Positions 1-8,475 of a stretch of 64,000 nucleotides of DNA are shown one piece after another (within the stretch, counting starts at the first letter, position 1; each line of letters starts with the position of its first letter). The stretch covers positions 124,001 through 188,000 of the forward strand of contig CALGUG010000012.1 in the NCBI GenBank assembly GCA_937902315.1. The letters run 5' to 3'. The DNA comes from an uncultured Chloroflexales bacterium (GTDB taxonomy: Bacteria > Chloroflexota > Chloroflexia > Chloroflexales > Chloroflexaceae). Under the pieces are notes generated by a model. That model had not been told where the DNA came from, ran no database searches, and worked only from the letters and a program-made list of their open reading frames with translations. A program made the position numbers and the translations under genes.

Positions 1-154
1 TTCCAAGGTGTTACTCATTACATACTCAAGGGGTGCAACTTTCACGCTTCTTTAACGTCTTATATCAAAAGCTTCTAATAAACATTTCATTTGTTGCCAT
101 TAATCATCGAACTACAATAAGCCACAAGCAACGGCATTATTGTGGAGGAACACG

Positions 155-571
155 ATGAGTCAGGCCAAACAGATCGATCCGGTACATCTTTCGCGAATTC
201 TAGAGCAGCTATTACGCCATCTTTTATCGTGGGTACAGGCCTTTTTCGCGGCCGCACCTCTGCTGTTTATCTCGCTTACCTATCTGTTTAGCGCTTATGC
301 AGCGCTCCATCTTGGTCACTGGCCTCAGCCCTTAATCGACGATCCCAAATTCATCGCTAGCGACGATCTTCTGATGGACCTGCTCTATTTCAATGTGCCG
401 ATATTCCTGATAGTCGCGTTCTGCTCCGTGGTTGTCTTCCCTCTTTTAACGCTACTGCATTGGCGCTCTCATAGCAGAAAATGGCACTTTAGCCTGATCG
501 CAATCTTTCTGGTTGGCTGTCTTCTCAGCTACTTCGGTGTGTCAGACCGGCTCGACTGGTATTTCGATTGA
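155..571 (+). CDS. Small three-pass membrane protein, unknown function
   Basis: A 138-residue protein that I do not recognise. It has three hydrophobic stretches, near residues 25-55, 75-105 and 112-130, separated by short polar loops, so an inner-membrane location is likely. The ATG at 155 is preferred to the in-frame TTG at 140 because GGAGG lies at 144-148, six bases before it. The stop codon TGA at 569-571 is also the left target-site duplication of the mobile element that follows at once, so the gene ends exactly at the insertion point. No catalytic motif is visible. Existence of the gene is fairly secure; function is unknown. Confidence 0.7.
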   Translation: MSQAKQIDPVHLSRILEQLLRHLLSWVQAFFAAAPLLFISLTYLFSAYAALHLGHWPQPLIDDPKFIASDDLLMDLLYFNVPIFLIVAFCSVVVFPLLTLLHWRSHSRKWHFSLIAIFLVGCLLSYFGVSDRLDWYFD

Positions 572-798
572 TACAAAATCCACTTGAATCATCGTATTTT
601 GGGAGTGTCTCTCGGCACACAGCTACAAAAGCGAGGTTACGGACGAGCTGTTGGTAGCCGTAGGCGGACGCGCTAGCAGCCCTCTTTGGGAAAGAGACCA
701 AGCCGTCAGAACGCTGAAGGATTTAGTATCATACAACTCTTTTCCCGGTTTTCGTTTGTACACGTCGCGAGAGTGCAAGCCCTTCAGCGGATTTAGTA
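572..798 (+). mobile_element. MITE-like element with conserved core, inserted at a stop codon
   Basis: A 227-bp non-coding element. Its left end is TACAAAATCCACTTGA and its right end GCGGATTTAGTA, an imperfect inverted pair of the TACCAAATCCG type. It is bounded on both sides by TGA (569-571 and 799-801), a 3-bp target duplication of TNA form. Inside is core copy 1 (TAGCCGTAGGCGGACGCG, 655-672). It fills the convergent gap between the membrane protein and the next gene. A second TIR-like stretch near 717-733 suggests nesting or internal duplication. It encodes no transposase. Confidence 0.75.
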
Positions 799-876
799 TG
801 AGCTCAGTTAGACAGCAAAAAAGGGCACCATCTTCAACTGGTACCCTCTTTTGCCAAACCGTAAGCTGAAATCCGC

Positions 877-1779
877 CTATTTTTCCAAACTTAACTCTGA
901 TTTGGGAGTACTACTTGTCTCGTAAGGGTTCTCTGCAAAGAGATCTTTCGCCAATTCAATAGTCAGATGATGACTTACAACATAACGACTTTGGCGCTGA
1001 ATGATCATTTTTATAATATTTGAGACCCGTTTATCTTGGCTTACTTTCGATATTTGAGATTGGTCATGAGCAAAACTTGTCACTTCCGCTGGCCGACTCT
1101 CTTGGGAAGTCACCACTGGCGGCCAGACGATTTTGATCATGCCCTCAGAGACATTGTAATACGAGTGCAAAATCTCGCTGCGCGCCTTAGCAGGAACATC
1201 GGCCGGAATAGCGTACACATCAGCCAAAGAGATCAACTGATCTTGAAGCGATTCGGGCGCAATCGGATAGCGTCCCTCACTATCTTGGCTGATCAATACG
1301 ATCGGGTGATAGCGTGTAACCCGGTCGATCTCCTCGCGTAGCGCTAGCAATCCGGCTTCATCGACGGTTCGTAACGTCAAACCTGCTGTCGTCTCTAGTG
1401 GAGGCAAATGGTGCATCAGATCTTTGATCAGGCGCGGGCGTGAGAAGTTATTGAAATCTGGAAAGGTCTGCAGCAATATTGTGACAAGTAGATGCTCATC
1501 GGTGCGCTGAATACCTAACTCCACAACCCAGTGCCGCTCGGAGCTACCGCGATGATCGTGGCTGTAACGCATAGCCCAAGCGTACTCTTGACCTTGAAAC
1601 TGTGCAAGATACATTTCAAGATCTTGGCTTCCATAGCTCTCTTTGGGCCGAGTCTGATAGAGAAATTGCTTATCCACTGGGATAGGAAACTTCTTTCTTC
1701 CTAGCCAGAAGGAAACCTCTTCGAGGATTGTCTCGATAGGTACTAGCGGAAAAAAGATCTCACTAGCATAGACGATCAT
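877..1779 (-). CDS. Conserved-looking hypothetical protein, 300 aa
   Basis: A 300-residue soluble protein with no signal peptide or membrane segment. I cannot name the family. The segment around residues 150-215, with a hydrophobic strand VLIS, then SLADVYAIP and finally GMIKIVWP, resembles a pattern I associate with uncharacterised bacterial proteins of AAA/nuclease contexts; this is a weak recollection, not a firm assignment. The C-terminal 80 residues are polar and probably partly disordered. It is transcribed divergently from the DoxX-like gene and convergently with the small membrane protein. Start ATG at 1779 has only a weak purine-rich ribosome site. Confidence 0.6.
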   Translation of the reverse strand: MIVYASEIFFPLVPIETILEEVSFWLGRKKFPIPVDKQFLYQTRPKESYGSQDLEMYLAQFQGQEYAWAMRYSHDHRGSSERHWVVELGIQRTDEHLLVTILLQTFPDFNNFSRPRLIKDLMHHLPPLETTAGLTLRTVDEAGLLALREEIDRVTRYHPIVLISQDSEGRYPIAPESLQDQLISLADVYAIPADVPAKARSEILHSYYNVSEGMIKIVWPPVVTSQESRPAEVTSFAHDQSQISKVSQDKRVSNIIKMIIQRQSRYVVSHHLTIELAKDLFAENPYETSSTPKSELSLEK

Positions 1780-2061
1780 GCCTATATCAACCTTAACAGT
1801 GAACAGATACAGAGGCGTACCTGAAAGAGCTCATCAAAATAGTATATACGAACTTATAGCACATCAGGCACCATTTCGGAAAGTACTCTTTTACAAGAGA
1901 AGCAGCTTCTCTCGCCCGCAATAAGCCCAAGCATCCAACTTAAACGCTCAACTTCTCACAAACTCGCTTGAATTTGCTCCAACGAAGTTGTCGAATCTCG
2001 ACCATACCAATCGATAACTTAATAGAGAACCAAGACTCAACTCGTTAAGGAGGATTTTCCA

Positions 2062-2484
2062 ATGGTTGACACAAGCATTAACAGCAGATCCCGCTCGTGG
2101 AAGGCTCTTTCGATTACACTCTGGGTTGTTCAAGTCCTACTCGCCCTGATTTTCTTGGCTCACGGCCTGATGATGCTCTTCCCACCCGCCGAGCTAGCCG
2201 AAATCATGAACGAGCAACTTGGGATCCCTCTGCGCATGTTTATCGGAATCGCCGAAATCGCAGCAGTCGCAGGCTTGATCGGGCCGGGCCTCACGCGCCT
2301 CTTGCCCTGGGGCACGCTGCTTACAGCGATCTGTCTCACAGTGCTGATGATCTTGGCGATGAGTACGCACCTGTCGCGGGGCGAATATTCGAGCGCGCTC
2401 ACCTGCCTTATCATCGGCTGTATGACCTCTTTCTTGGCCTATGCACGCTGGAAGCTACTGCCGATTCGTGGACGTGGCCAATAG
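2062..2484 (+). CDS. DoxX-like family membrane protein
   Basis: A 140-residue four-helix membrane protein of the DoxX/DoxX-like type. Membrane spans lie near residues 18-38, 55-75, 82-102 and 108-128, and the family-typical LIFLAHGLMMLFPP stretch follows the first span. DoxX-like proteins are linked to thiol redox or membrane-quinone functions in some bacteria, but the biochemical role of this subgroup is unsettled. A clear AAGGAGG at 2047-2053 supports the ATG at 2062. The next gene on the same strand starts 50 bases downstream and may be co-transcribed. Confidence 0.8.
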   Translation: MVDTSINSRSRSWKALSITLWVVQVLLALIFLAHGLMMLFPPAELAEIMNEQLGIPLRMFIGIAEIAAVAGLIGPGLTRLLPWGTLLTAICLTVLMILAMSTHLSRGEYSSALTCLIIGCMTSFLAYARWKLLPIRGRGQ

Positions 2485-2534
2485 CATCGACACTGTAGGG
2501 CGGTTTATGAGCTTAAAAACCAAAGGATGATTCC

Positions 2535-2747
2535 ATGAGCGAGAAGCAAAAAGTCAAAGGGCCAGCCTCGTACTTTCCCTCGATCGAGAAGAATTACGGT
2601 CAGCCAATCAGCTACTGGCTTGAACTGCTCAAAACCCAAGAGGGCAAAAAGCACCTTGAAATGGTGAACTGGCTCAAAAGCGAATATCAGCTCGGCCATG
2701 GTCACGCCAATGCGCTGGCCGCCTACTTCCTGTCCGAAAACAAATAG
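2535..2747 (+). CDS. DUF4287 domain protein
   Basis: A 70-residue protein matching the DUF4287 pattern: an N-terminal SYFPSIEKNYGQPI stretch, a central WLELL, and a C-terminal LGHGHANALAAYF. The domain is often found alone or fused to DUF5655; here it is alone. Function is unknown. It follows the DoxX-like gene by 50 bases on the same strand, and a strong hairpin terminator begins 19 bases after the stop, so the two genes may form a short operon. Confidence 0.8.
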   Translation: MSEKQKVKGPASYFPSIEKNYGQPISYWLELLKTQEGKKHLEMVNWLKSEYQLGHGHANALAAYFLSENK

Positions 2748-2766
2748 ACAGTTTCAATCCAAAGAA

Positions 2767-2805
2767 GATGAAGGGGCTTCGCTTGCATTGCGAAGCCCCT
2801 TCATC
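2767..2805 (+). terminator. Hairpin terminator after DUF4287 gene
   Basis: A perfect 16-bp stem (2767-2782 with 2790-2805), a 7-nt loop, and a short T-rich tail on the + strand. Confidence 0.85.
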
Positions 2806-2861
2806 TGTTTCAAAATCGCGCGTCGTTTCCTTCAAAGCCCGCCTATCGATCGCGCCATCGC

Positions 2862-3000
2862 TTTGGCGGCGAGGTCTTGAACCTCCATTCGGTCCTCAGC
2901 GCGTCCGCCTACGGCTACCAACATCCCGCCCGTAACCATAGTGTTGTAGCTGTGTGTGCCGAGAGACGGCCCGAAAACACAACATGCTCCCCCAAATCTT
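2862..3000 (-). repeat. Core repeat copy 2
   Basis: Dispersed repeat in reverse orientation, with the 18-bp core at 2900-2917. The flanks match copies at 16.1 and 35.8 kb, including the conserved TCTCTCGGCACACA stretch. It lies in the tandem gap between the DUF4287 gene and the LD-carboxypeptidase gene, after the terminator. Confidence 0.85.
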
Positions 3001-3062
3001 GACCCACAAGCAACTATGACACAATATAGCCATAGAGTTACAAAGCAGAGATGGAGATCTGT

Positions 3063-4109
3063 ATGCAGAAACCGCCTAAACTTAATCCCGGCGATACAGT
3101 CGCTACAATCTCGCTTTCTTGGGGAGGCGCACAACTCTTTCCGCATCGCTACCAGCAGGGCAAACGCCAGCTCGAAGAGACCTTTGGGGTGCGGGTGGTC
3201 GAGAGCCGCCATGCGCTGAAATCGCCCGAATGGCTGGCCAATAACCCCCAAGCGCGGGCCGAAGACCTAATGAAAGTAGTGAGCGACCCAAACATCAAGG
3301 CAGTGTTCTCCACAATAGGTGGCGACGATTCGCTTCGCATACTGCCCTACTTGGATCTGGAGGTTTTGCGCAAACACCCCAAGATCTTTATGGGTTATTC
3401 CGACACGACTATCAGCCACTTTGCCTTCTTCAAAGCGGGCGTCGTCTCATTTTATGGGCCAGCCATCTTGGCGGGTTTTGCCGAAAACGGCGGCATCTTC
3501 CCCTACACAGAGCATTCCGTGCGCCGCTGCCTCTTCCAAAGCGAACCGATCGGCGAGCTGCTCGAAAATCGGGCGGGCTGGACGGTCGAAATGCTTGATT
3601 GGGGCGATCCCCAGATTCAGCGCCCCCGTCAGCTTCAGCCCAACACCGGCTGGCGCTGGCTGCAAGGCGAGGGCGTTCACCAAGGCAAACTAATTGGCGG
3701 CTGTATCGAGGTGCTGGATTGGCTGCGCGGCACCAAGCTCTGGCCCTCGCCCGAAGAGTGGCGCGATGCGATTCTCTTTTTGGAAACCTCGGAGGAAGCG
3801 CCCTCACCCAAAGCGGTGCTCTACATGTTACGCTGTTTGGGTGCGCTTGGCGTGCTGCAAAGCAGTCGTGGCCTGCTCTTCGGACGGCCCGGCGGCAGCG
3901 ATCTCAGCGATGAGCAGCGACGCGCCTACGACGATGTGTTGCTGCGTGGCACCCGCGACGAGCTTGGCCTGCGCGATCTGCCGATCATCAGCAACATCGA
4001 TTTCGGGCATACCGACCCGATGATGGTTTTGCCTTATGGCCTGCAAACCGAGATCGACTGCCAACAACAGCGCATTCGCATCCTCGAATCTGCCGTTTCA
4101 GACGGCTAG
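3063..4109 (+). CDS. S66 family LD-carboxypeptidase (MccF-like)
   Basis: A 348-residue serine peptidase of family S66, which holds murein LD-carboxypeptidases and the microcin C self-immunity protein MccF. The nucleophile is in GYSDTT (Ser about 113), with Glu in FLETSEEAP and His in IDFGHTDPM as the rest of the Ser-Glu-His triad. Lack of a signal peptide fits a cytoplasmic enzyme in peptidoglycan-peptide recycling or in detoxifying peptidyl-nucleotide antibiotics. The ATG at 3063 is chosen over that at 3051 because GGAG at 3053-3056 sits six bases upstream. It is convergent with the alpha/beta hydrolase, with a shared terminator between. Which of the two substrate classes applies cannot be told from sequence alone. 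Confidence 0.9.
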   Translation: MQKPPKLNPGDTVATISLSWGGAQLFPHRYQQGKRQLEETFGVRVVESRHALKSPEWLANNPQARAEDLMKVVSDPNIKAVFSTIGGDDSLRILPYLDLEVLRKHPKIFMGYSDTTISHFAFFKAGVVSFYGPAILAGFAENGGIFPYTEHSVRRCLFQSEPIGELLENRAGWTVEMLDWGDPQIQRPRQLQPNTGWRWLQGEGVHQGKLIGGCIEVLDWLRGTKLWPSPEEWRDAILFLETSEEAPSPKAVLYMLRCLGALGVLQSSRGLLFGRPGGSDLSDEQRRAYDDVLLRGTRDELGLRDLPIISNIDFGHTDPMMVLPYGLQTEIDCQQQRIRILESAVSDG

Positions 4110-4124
4110 AGCTTCCCAAAAACA

Positions 4125-4156
4125 AACAGATTCCGCATGCTTTTGCGGAATCTGTT
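4125..4156. terminator. Bidirectional hairpin terminator
   Basis: A perfect 13-bp stem (4125-4137 with 4144-4156) with a 6-nt loop. It lies between the convergent LD-carboxypeptidase and alpha/beta hydrolase genes and can serve both. Confidence 0.8.
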
Positions 4157-4180
4157 AAATCTATGCTTTCGACTAAAAGG

Positions 4181-5128
4181 CTAGACCATATCCCAGGCTA
4201 AAGCGGCGCGGCTGAGTCGCGGTAGGAACATTCGCTGGGCCACAGGATGCTGCTTGCACCACTCTACGATCATTTGGTTGACCAAGGCTTCGCGCTCGCC
4301 GTGTGGTAGATGGCCCACCCCTGGCAAGGGGCGGAAGTCGATCTGGGGCAGATGCAGCGCCAACCACTGAGCCTGCACAAAAGGCACAATCGGGTCTTGC
4401 TCGCCGTGGATCAAAAGAGTCGGCACATTCGGCGGGTTGTCCTTCAAGCTCGCACGCAGATCAACTTGGTTCAGCACATGGGTCACGCCCGCGATCGCTG
4501 CGATCGGCGTTTGCAGCATATCTTCGTAGCCTTCGTGAACCGCTTTTAGGATATGGTCGTTGGCATAGACACTTTCGGTATCGGCGATAAACGAGCGCAA
4601 CGAAGCCCAGAATAGGGTTTTATTGCGCCGAGTCTGACCGTAGGTCGCGGCAATAATACCTCGCAACATGCGCGGGCGTTTGGCGAAGCGCTGCCACATA
4701 CCAACAATGCCAGTCAGTTCGTTCCAAACCACAGGCGCGATCAAAATCAGCCGCTCGACCAGTTCGGGAGCCTGCTGGGCCACACCCAAAGAGATCATAC
4801 CGCCCGTCGAGTGGCCGATCAAAGTGACAGGTCGACCTCGGCCCAACTGTCGCACCGTATCGATCCCCACTTCAATAAAATGTTGAGGCGTCCACTCCTG
4901 CCAGTTCGTCGCCGCAGGGGCTGGCAGAGGGCCATGGCCCGGCAAGCCCGCTAATAGAACATTGCCATACGGCCAGAGTGCATCCCAAAACCACTGTCGA
5001 TTGACCGCTGTGATTCCATGAAAAGCCACAAAGCTGTGATCACCAGTGCTGCGCTCGAGCACAGCGATCGGCTCCTTTCCAACAAGGCCCTCTGCGTGGA
5101 TAATCATGTCACGGATGTGTTCGCCCAT
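4181..5128 (-). CDS. Alpha/beta-fold hydrolase
   Basis: A 315-residue alpha/beta hydrolase. The nucleophile elbow is GHSTGG (Ser about 107), the acid is in HGEQDPIVP, and the base is in GVGHLPHGE near the C terminus. Cytoplasmic, with no signal peptide. The substrate cannot be inferred; the family covers esterases, lactonases, lipases and haloperoxidases. The ATG at 5128 has GAGG six bases upstream, whereas the longer GTG frame from 5158 has no site. It is divergent from a TetR regulator, with a palindrome in the shared region, so control by that regulator is the natural hypothesis. Confidence 0.88.
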   Translation of the reverse strand: MGEHIRDMIIHAEGLVGKEPIAVLERSTGDHSFVAFHGITAVNRQWFWDALWPYGNVLLAGLPGHGPLPAPAATNWQEWTPQHFIEVGIDTVRQLGRGRPVTLIGHSTGGMISLGVAQQAPELVERLILIAPVVWNELTGIVGMWQRFAKRPRMLRGIIAATYGQTRRNKTLFWASLRSFIADTESVYANDHILKAVHEGYEDMLQTPIAAIAGVTHVLNQVDLRASLKDNPPNVPTLLIHGEQDPIVPFVQAQWLALHLPQIDFRPLPGVGHLPHGEREALVNQMIVEWCKQHPVAQRMFLPRLSRAALAWDMV

Positions 5129-5212
5129 AAGATACCTCAAATGTATGTCGTCTAACACCTACAAGCGACGGCCGAAAGCAGAGATCGTTTATACGTAGCT
5201 ATGTAGTAAATG

Positions 5213-5226
5213 TGAGTAATTACTCA
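5213..5226. promoter_or_regulatory. Palindromic operator candidate
   Basis: TGAGTAATTACTCA, a perfect 14-bp palindrome of the form TetR-family dimers often bind, placed between the divergent hydrolase and tetR genes. Confidence 0.55.
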
Positions 5227-5257
5227 GTTTTTAACAAAATAACATATTCAAATCTTG

Positions 5258-5286
5258 TTGTCAATATCCAAAGCTTGACGTATAGT
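5258..5286 (+). promoter_or_regulatory. Sigma-70-type promoter toward tetR
   Basis: TTGTCA and TATAGT separated by 17 bases. It lies about 310 bases before the tetR start codon, implying a long leader, and 31 bases from the palindrome. Confidence 0.5.
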
Positions 5287-5598
5287 AGCTTGAGAAGCTG
5301 CAGAACAACGATCTGAAACTCAGCATGTCTTCAGCAGACAAACTGGTGTGGCTAGCCTATACCACAGCCGTTTAAAAGCTTGCATGCTCGCAACTGGGAA
5401 AGCAAAAACGAGGAAAAGAGTTGTGTTCCAGTCTGCCGAAGGTCAACAAATAACAAGGTAATTGGATTTGGTATAAAAAGCTCGCGATATAAAGATGCCT
5501 GCGAGACAGCGTCCTCGCTTGGTCATAAGCTAACAGTTCGATCGCTTCTCTATCGTTCGCTCAACTTATCAGATCTCAGGGTCTTGTCAGGGGGATTT

Positions 5599-6282
5599 AT
5601 GCAAGAGGATACAGCACGTTCTGAGCAAGAGCAGATGCAAGACAAAGCATCCCAGCCGCGCCGATTGCCGATACAAGAACGCTCAAAACGACAGGTGAGC
5701 CGTATTCTCGACACTGCCGCCGAAATGTTTGCCGAGCAAGGGCTTGACCCGGTCACGACCAATGCGATCGCCGCCCGCGTAGGCATCTCGATCGGCACAC
5801 TCTATCAATACTTTCCCAACAAAAGCGCTTTAGTGCGGGCCTTAGCGGTGCGCTACCTAGAAGGTCTCGATGCGATTTTGCCCGTTCCGGAAGGAGAAGA
5901 TCCCACTCGTTGGTCGCTTCCCCAAGAGATTGAGCGGGCGGTTCGTGCGCTAGAAGGTTTTATCGAGAAGAATCCCGGCTTTCTACCGGTCTATCGGGCG
6001 GCTCGTGGGGCGAGCGATCCCGACAGCTTGCGTCTGCTCGATCGCGGCAAGCAGCATTTTGAAGGCGTTTTTGCGCGACGTGCCCCTTGGGTTCCCGAGC
6101 AAGAGCGCTGGGCCCACGCCAGCATCGCCGTCGAGGCGGCCCATAGTGTCTTCGCGCTTGCGCTGACCTTGCCCGCCGAAGAACATCGTCTGCTTGTGCG
6201 CGAGCTTTGCACCATGCTTGAACGTTATCTCGAACCGATCTACGGCGCAGAGGCTGCCCGTCGCCATGCAAGCGAGGCTTAG
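5599..6282 (+). CDS. TetR/AcrR family transcriptional regulator
   Basis: A 227-residue regulator. The N-terminal helix-turn-helix (about residues 25-70) shows AAEMFAEQGLDPVTTNAIAARVG and then GTLYQYFPNKSALVRA, split by the usual turn, as in TetR family members. The C-terminal ligand domain is divergent, with a TetR_C-like helical pattern. ATG at 5599 follows GGGG at 5591-5594; longer upstream reading lacks such a site. It probably represses the divergent alpha/beta hydrolase gene and itself through the palindrome at 5213. Its last four bases (6279-6282) overlap the end of the convergent membrane-protein gene. Confidence 0.9.
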   Translation: MQEDTARSEQEQMQDKASQPRRLPIQERSKRQVSRILDTAAEMFAEQGLDPVTTNAIAARVGISIGTLYQYFPNKSALVRALAVRYLEGLDAILPVPEGEDPTRWSLPQEIERAVRALEGFIEKNPGFLPVYRAARGASDPDSLRLLDRGKQHFEGVFARRAPWVPEQERWAHASIAVEAAHSVFALALTLPAEEHRLLVRELCTMLERYLEPIYGAEAARRHASEA

Positions 6283-6938
6283 CGCCGTTTGAGCAGAACA
6301 ACGAAGAAGCCTGATATCACAAGCACGAGCAGAGCGATACGGACGAGATCCATATCTGCAAAGCGCCCACTCGCCTCAACGATCGCGCCGCTCTGCAAAT
6401 CGAAGCGATACTGCTCGCCCGTCTCTGTTTCGAGCGAGAGCTGCCCTATTGTGTCATCGTAGTTACTCGTCTTTAACCACAAGTAGTGGCTGACCGTTTC
6501 GGGCAGGCTGCTCGGCTCGCGCACCAGATCTTCAACTCGATAGCTCCTCAACAACCGACCGTCACGATAAAACTCCAACGCGACCTCATCGAAGCGCCCA
6601 GCGACCGGGAAGGGTCCCCAACGCACCAAGCTATGCCCATCGGAGGAGACAATGACTTCGTTGGCGTTCCAATCGACCGTCCAAAGCGGCGTATTTGAGC
6701 CATCGTTGCGATACAATCCCGATTGAGGATAGCTCTGGCGCAAGCTCTCATTGTGCAAAACCGAGCCAGCTTGGTTATAGCTATCGATTGTATCGTTGGC
6801 CAGCAGTACAAACAGAAACTCGCCATTGGGAGAGGCTTGGCTAAAGTCGCGCACTAGATTTGGCTCATCGGCAAAGCTCAAGCTTGGCAGCCCAAAGATC
6901 GCCCCAAGTACAACAAGCAAAAGCAGAAAACGTTGCAT
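6279..6938 (-). CDS. Secreted, C-terminally anchored hypothetical protein
   Basis: A 219-residue protein with a signal peptide (MQRFLLLLVVLGAIFGLPSL, then a likely cleavage after SFA) and one C-terminal membrane helix (about residues 195-216) ending in KRR. The body is therefore probably displayed outside and held in the membrane. No known domain is recognised; the body is beta-rich and polar. ATG at 6938 has AGGAG five bases upstream and is favoured over the ORF's first codon at 6968. It overlaps the convergent tetR gene by four bases. Confidence 0.7.
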   Translation of the reverse strand: MQRFLLLLVVLGAIFGLPSLSFADEPNLVRDFSQASPNGEFLFVLLANDTIDSYNQAGSVLHNESLRQSYPQSGLYRNDGSNTPLWTVDWNANEVIVSSDGHSLVRWGPFPVAGRFDEVALEFYRDGRLLRSYRVEDLVREPSSLPETVSHYLWLKTSNYDDTIGQLSLETETGEQYRFDLQSGAIVEASGRFADMDLVRIALLVLVISGFFVVLLKRR

Positions 6939-7075
6939 AGAGTCTCCTGTTGGCCAAAGAAATTCCATTGGAATTGAACAACGTTCTCTGCGCTTGCAAA
7001 GTTCCCAACGCGCGATCTAGTAATCCATTTGTATGCGGCGTTTGTAGGTAGTATCGGAACGCGAATAGCAGCTCA

Positions 7076-7160
7076 TTCGGCGGGACTGCTGCTTATAGCC
7101 GTAGGCGGACGCGCTAGAAGCCATCTTTGGGCTAGAGAGCTCGCCGCCAAAACTTGGAGG
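7076..7160 (+). repeat. Core repeat copy 3
   Basis: The 18-bp core is at 7096-7113, followed by the usual CTAGAAGCC and CTCGCCGCCA arms. It lies between two minus-strand genes, downstream of the acetyltransferase. Confidence 0.85.
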
Positions 7161-7176
7161 AGCTAGATTGCAAAGC

Positions 7177-7746
7177 CTAAACTTGTTCCGCTTCTAGCCA
7201 ATCTGCATCGCTCTTCAATAAGCCGAGTATATAGTGATCGTAGCCTACGCCGCCACTCCAAAAGTAGTCGCGCAACAAGCCCTCGCGCTTGAAGCCGAGT
7301 CGCTCCAACAAGTGCAACGAACGCTCGTTATCAGTGGCTACAAAAGCATCGACACGATGCACCTGTAAACGGCGAAAGGCGTGGCTCAAGCAGGCTTTGA
7401 CCGCCTCGCGCATGTAACCCTGGCCGTGGAATTGCGGGCTAAGATCGTAACCGATCTCGTTGCGACGATGGGCTTTATCCCACTTATGGAAGCCGCAGGT
7501 GCCCAGGGGGGTATTGTCGGCTTTGCGCACCACAACCCAGCGATTGTAGCTATCGTTGGTTGCATTCAGATAAAAATCGATAATCCCCAAAGCCTCTTCC
7601 GGCTGGGTCATGGGCTCAGCATCGTACAAAAAGCGCTGCACAATCGGATTAAGAAAGTGCTGAACGATAAAGTCGCTATGCGCTTGCGAGATCGGTTCGA
7701 GGCGCAGGCGTTCTGTTTCTAAGACGGGGTAGAGCATGTCGGTCAT
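7177..7746 (-). CDS. GNAT N-acetyltransferase, RimJ/RimL type
   Basis: A 189-residue acetyl-CoA-dependent N-acetyltransferase. It shows the ETERLRLEPI opening of the RimJ/RimL (Acetyltransf_3) group, the acetyl-CoA loop in the QFHGQGYMREA stretch (about residues 105-118), and the C-terminal NERSLHLLERLGFKREG motif. Substrates in this group include ribosomal-protein N termini, spermidine-like amines and antibiotics; which applies is unknown. Cytoplasmic. It is divergent from ridA and has a core repeat just past its 3' end. Confidence 0.88.
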   Translation of the reverse strand: MTDMLYPVLETERLRLEPISQAHSDFIVQHFLNPIVQRFLYDAEPMTQPEEALGIIDFYLNATNDSYNRWVVVRKADNTPLGTCGFHKWDKAHRRNEIGYDLSPQFHGQGYMREAVKACLSHAFRRLQVHRVDAFVATDNERSLHLLERLGFKREGLLRDYFWSGGVGYDHYILGLLKSDADWLEAEQV

Positions 7747-7832
7747 GCGGTCGCTGCCTTTTCTAACTAGATGGGGTACTGTATTCTAAATTTAGCGCTG
7801 TTCAAAAATACTATAGCTTTTTTGAGAGAGCA

Positions 7833-7841
7833 TGCTATAAT
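7833..7841 (+). promoter_or_regulatory. Extended -10 promoter element upstream of ridA
   Basis: TGC followed by TATAAT, an extended -10 of TGN type, about 110 bases before the ridA start. No good -35 hexamer is visible. Confidence 0.45.
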
Positions 7842-7949
7842 GAAATTCATCAGCTACTGCCTATCGGGTTATATTGATCCCTTCCAAAGCCTATGTTGGT
7901 CTATTCATCCTGCTTGGATTCGCCTTATTGTTAAAGGACTATCTAAGAG

Positions 7950-8366
7950 ATGTCGACCAAACCTCAACTGAGTTTTTTAAATCCCACTAGCTTGCCAAGT
8001 GTTAAAGGGTATACCCACGTAGTTACCCTTAACAGAGGAACTACCGTTTATATCGCCGGTCAAGTCGCGCTTGATGCCAACGGCAACCTTGTTGGAGAAG
8101 GTGACTTAGCAGCCCAAACTCGACAAGTTTTTACAAATATCGGTCTTGCTTTAGAAGCTGTAGGAGCGAGCTTTAAAGATCTTATTAAACTTACCTACTT
8201 TCTGACCGATATTTCACAAATAGCAATTGTACGCGATATTCGCGATCAATTTGTTAATATCCATCAGCCGCCAGCGAGCAGCGCTGTTGAAGTCAGCAAG
8301 CTCTTTCGAGATGATCTTTTGATAGAAATCGAAGCGATCGCAGTTATTCCTGAGCAACAACCATAA
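7950..8366 (+). CDS. RidA family (YjgF/YER057c) enamine/imine deaminase
   Basis: A 138-residue protein of the RidA/YjgF family, which hydrolyses reactive enamine or imine products of PLP enzymes. Family features seen are VYIAGQVALDANGNLVGEGDLAAQ-type order (about residues 33-55, here paraphrased by position), LTYFLTD, and the C-terminal LLIEIEAIAVI strand. The conserved arginine expected before the C-terminal strand lies in the KLFRDD segment. Cytoplasmic trimer in known members. It stands alone on the + strand and precedes the monooxygenase gene by about 110 bases. Confidence 0.85.
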   Translation: MSTKPQLSFLNPTSLPSVKGYTHVVTLNRGTTVYIAGQVALDANGNLVGEGDLAAQTRQVFTNIGLALEAVGASFKDLIKLTYFLTDISQIAIVRDIRDQFVNIHQPPASSAVEVSKLFRDDLLIEIEAIAVIPEQQP

Positions 8367-8475
8367 GTCTACCCATTAATGTCAGATCACATTGGTCTTG
8401 ACTGCTTTATACACATCATCACACTACCATGCACAGGATATTCCGCCGTTGGAATAGTTTCGCTAGGAGAGCGAC

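Larger units (their letters stand above)
5129..5598. other. Divergent promoter region, alpha/beta hydrolase and tetR
   Basis: A 470-bp non-coding stretch. It holds a 14-bp perfect palindrome and a good sigma-70-type promoter facing tetR, each listed separately. The roughly 310 bases between that promoter and the tetR start contain an open frame but no ribosome site for it, so I read them as a long 5' leader. Confidence 0.6.

Noticed and set aside
651..869. 72-codon frame on the + strand
   Set aside because: It lies wholly inside a repeat element with no ribosome site; related frames in the other copies are unrelated or interrupted.
7771..7971. 66-codon frame before ridA
   Set aside because: It overlaps the ridA start and the promoter region, has no ribosome site, and its composition is not protein-like.
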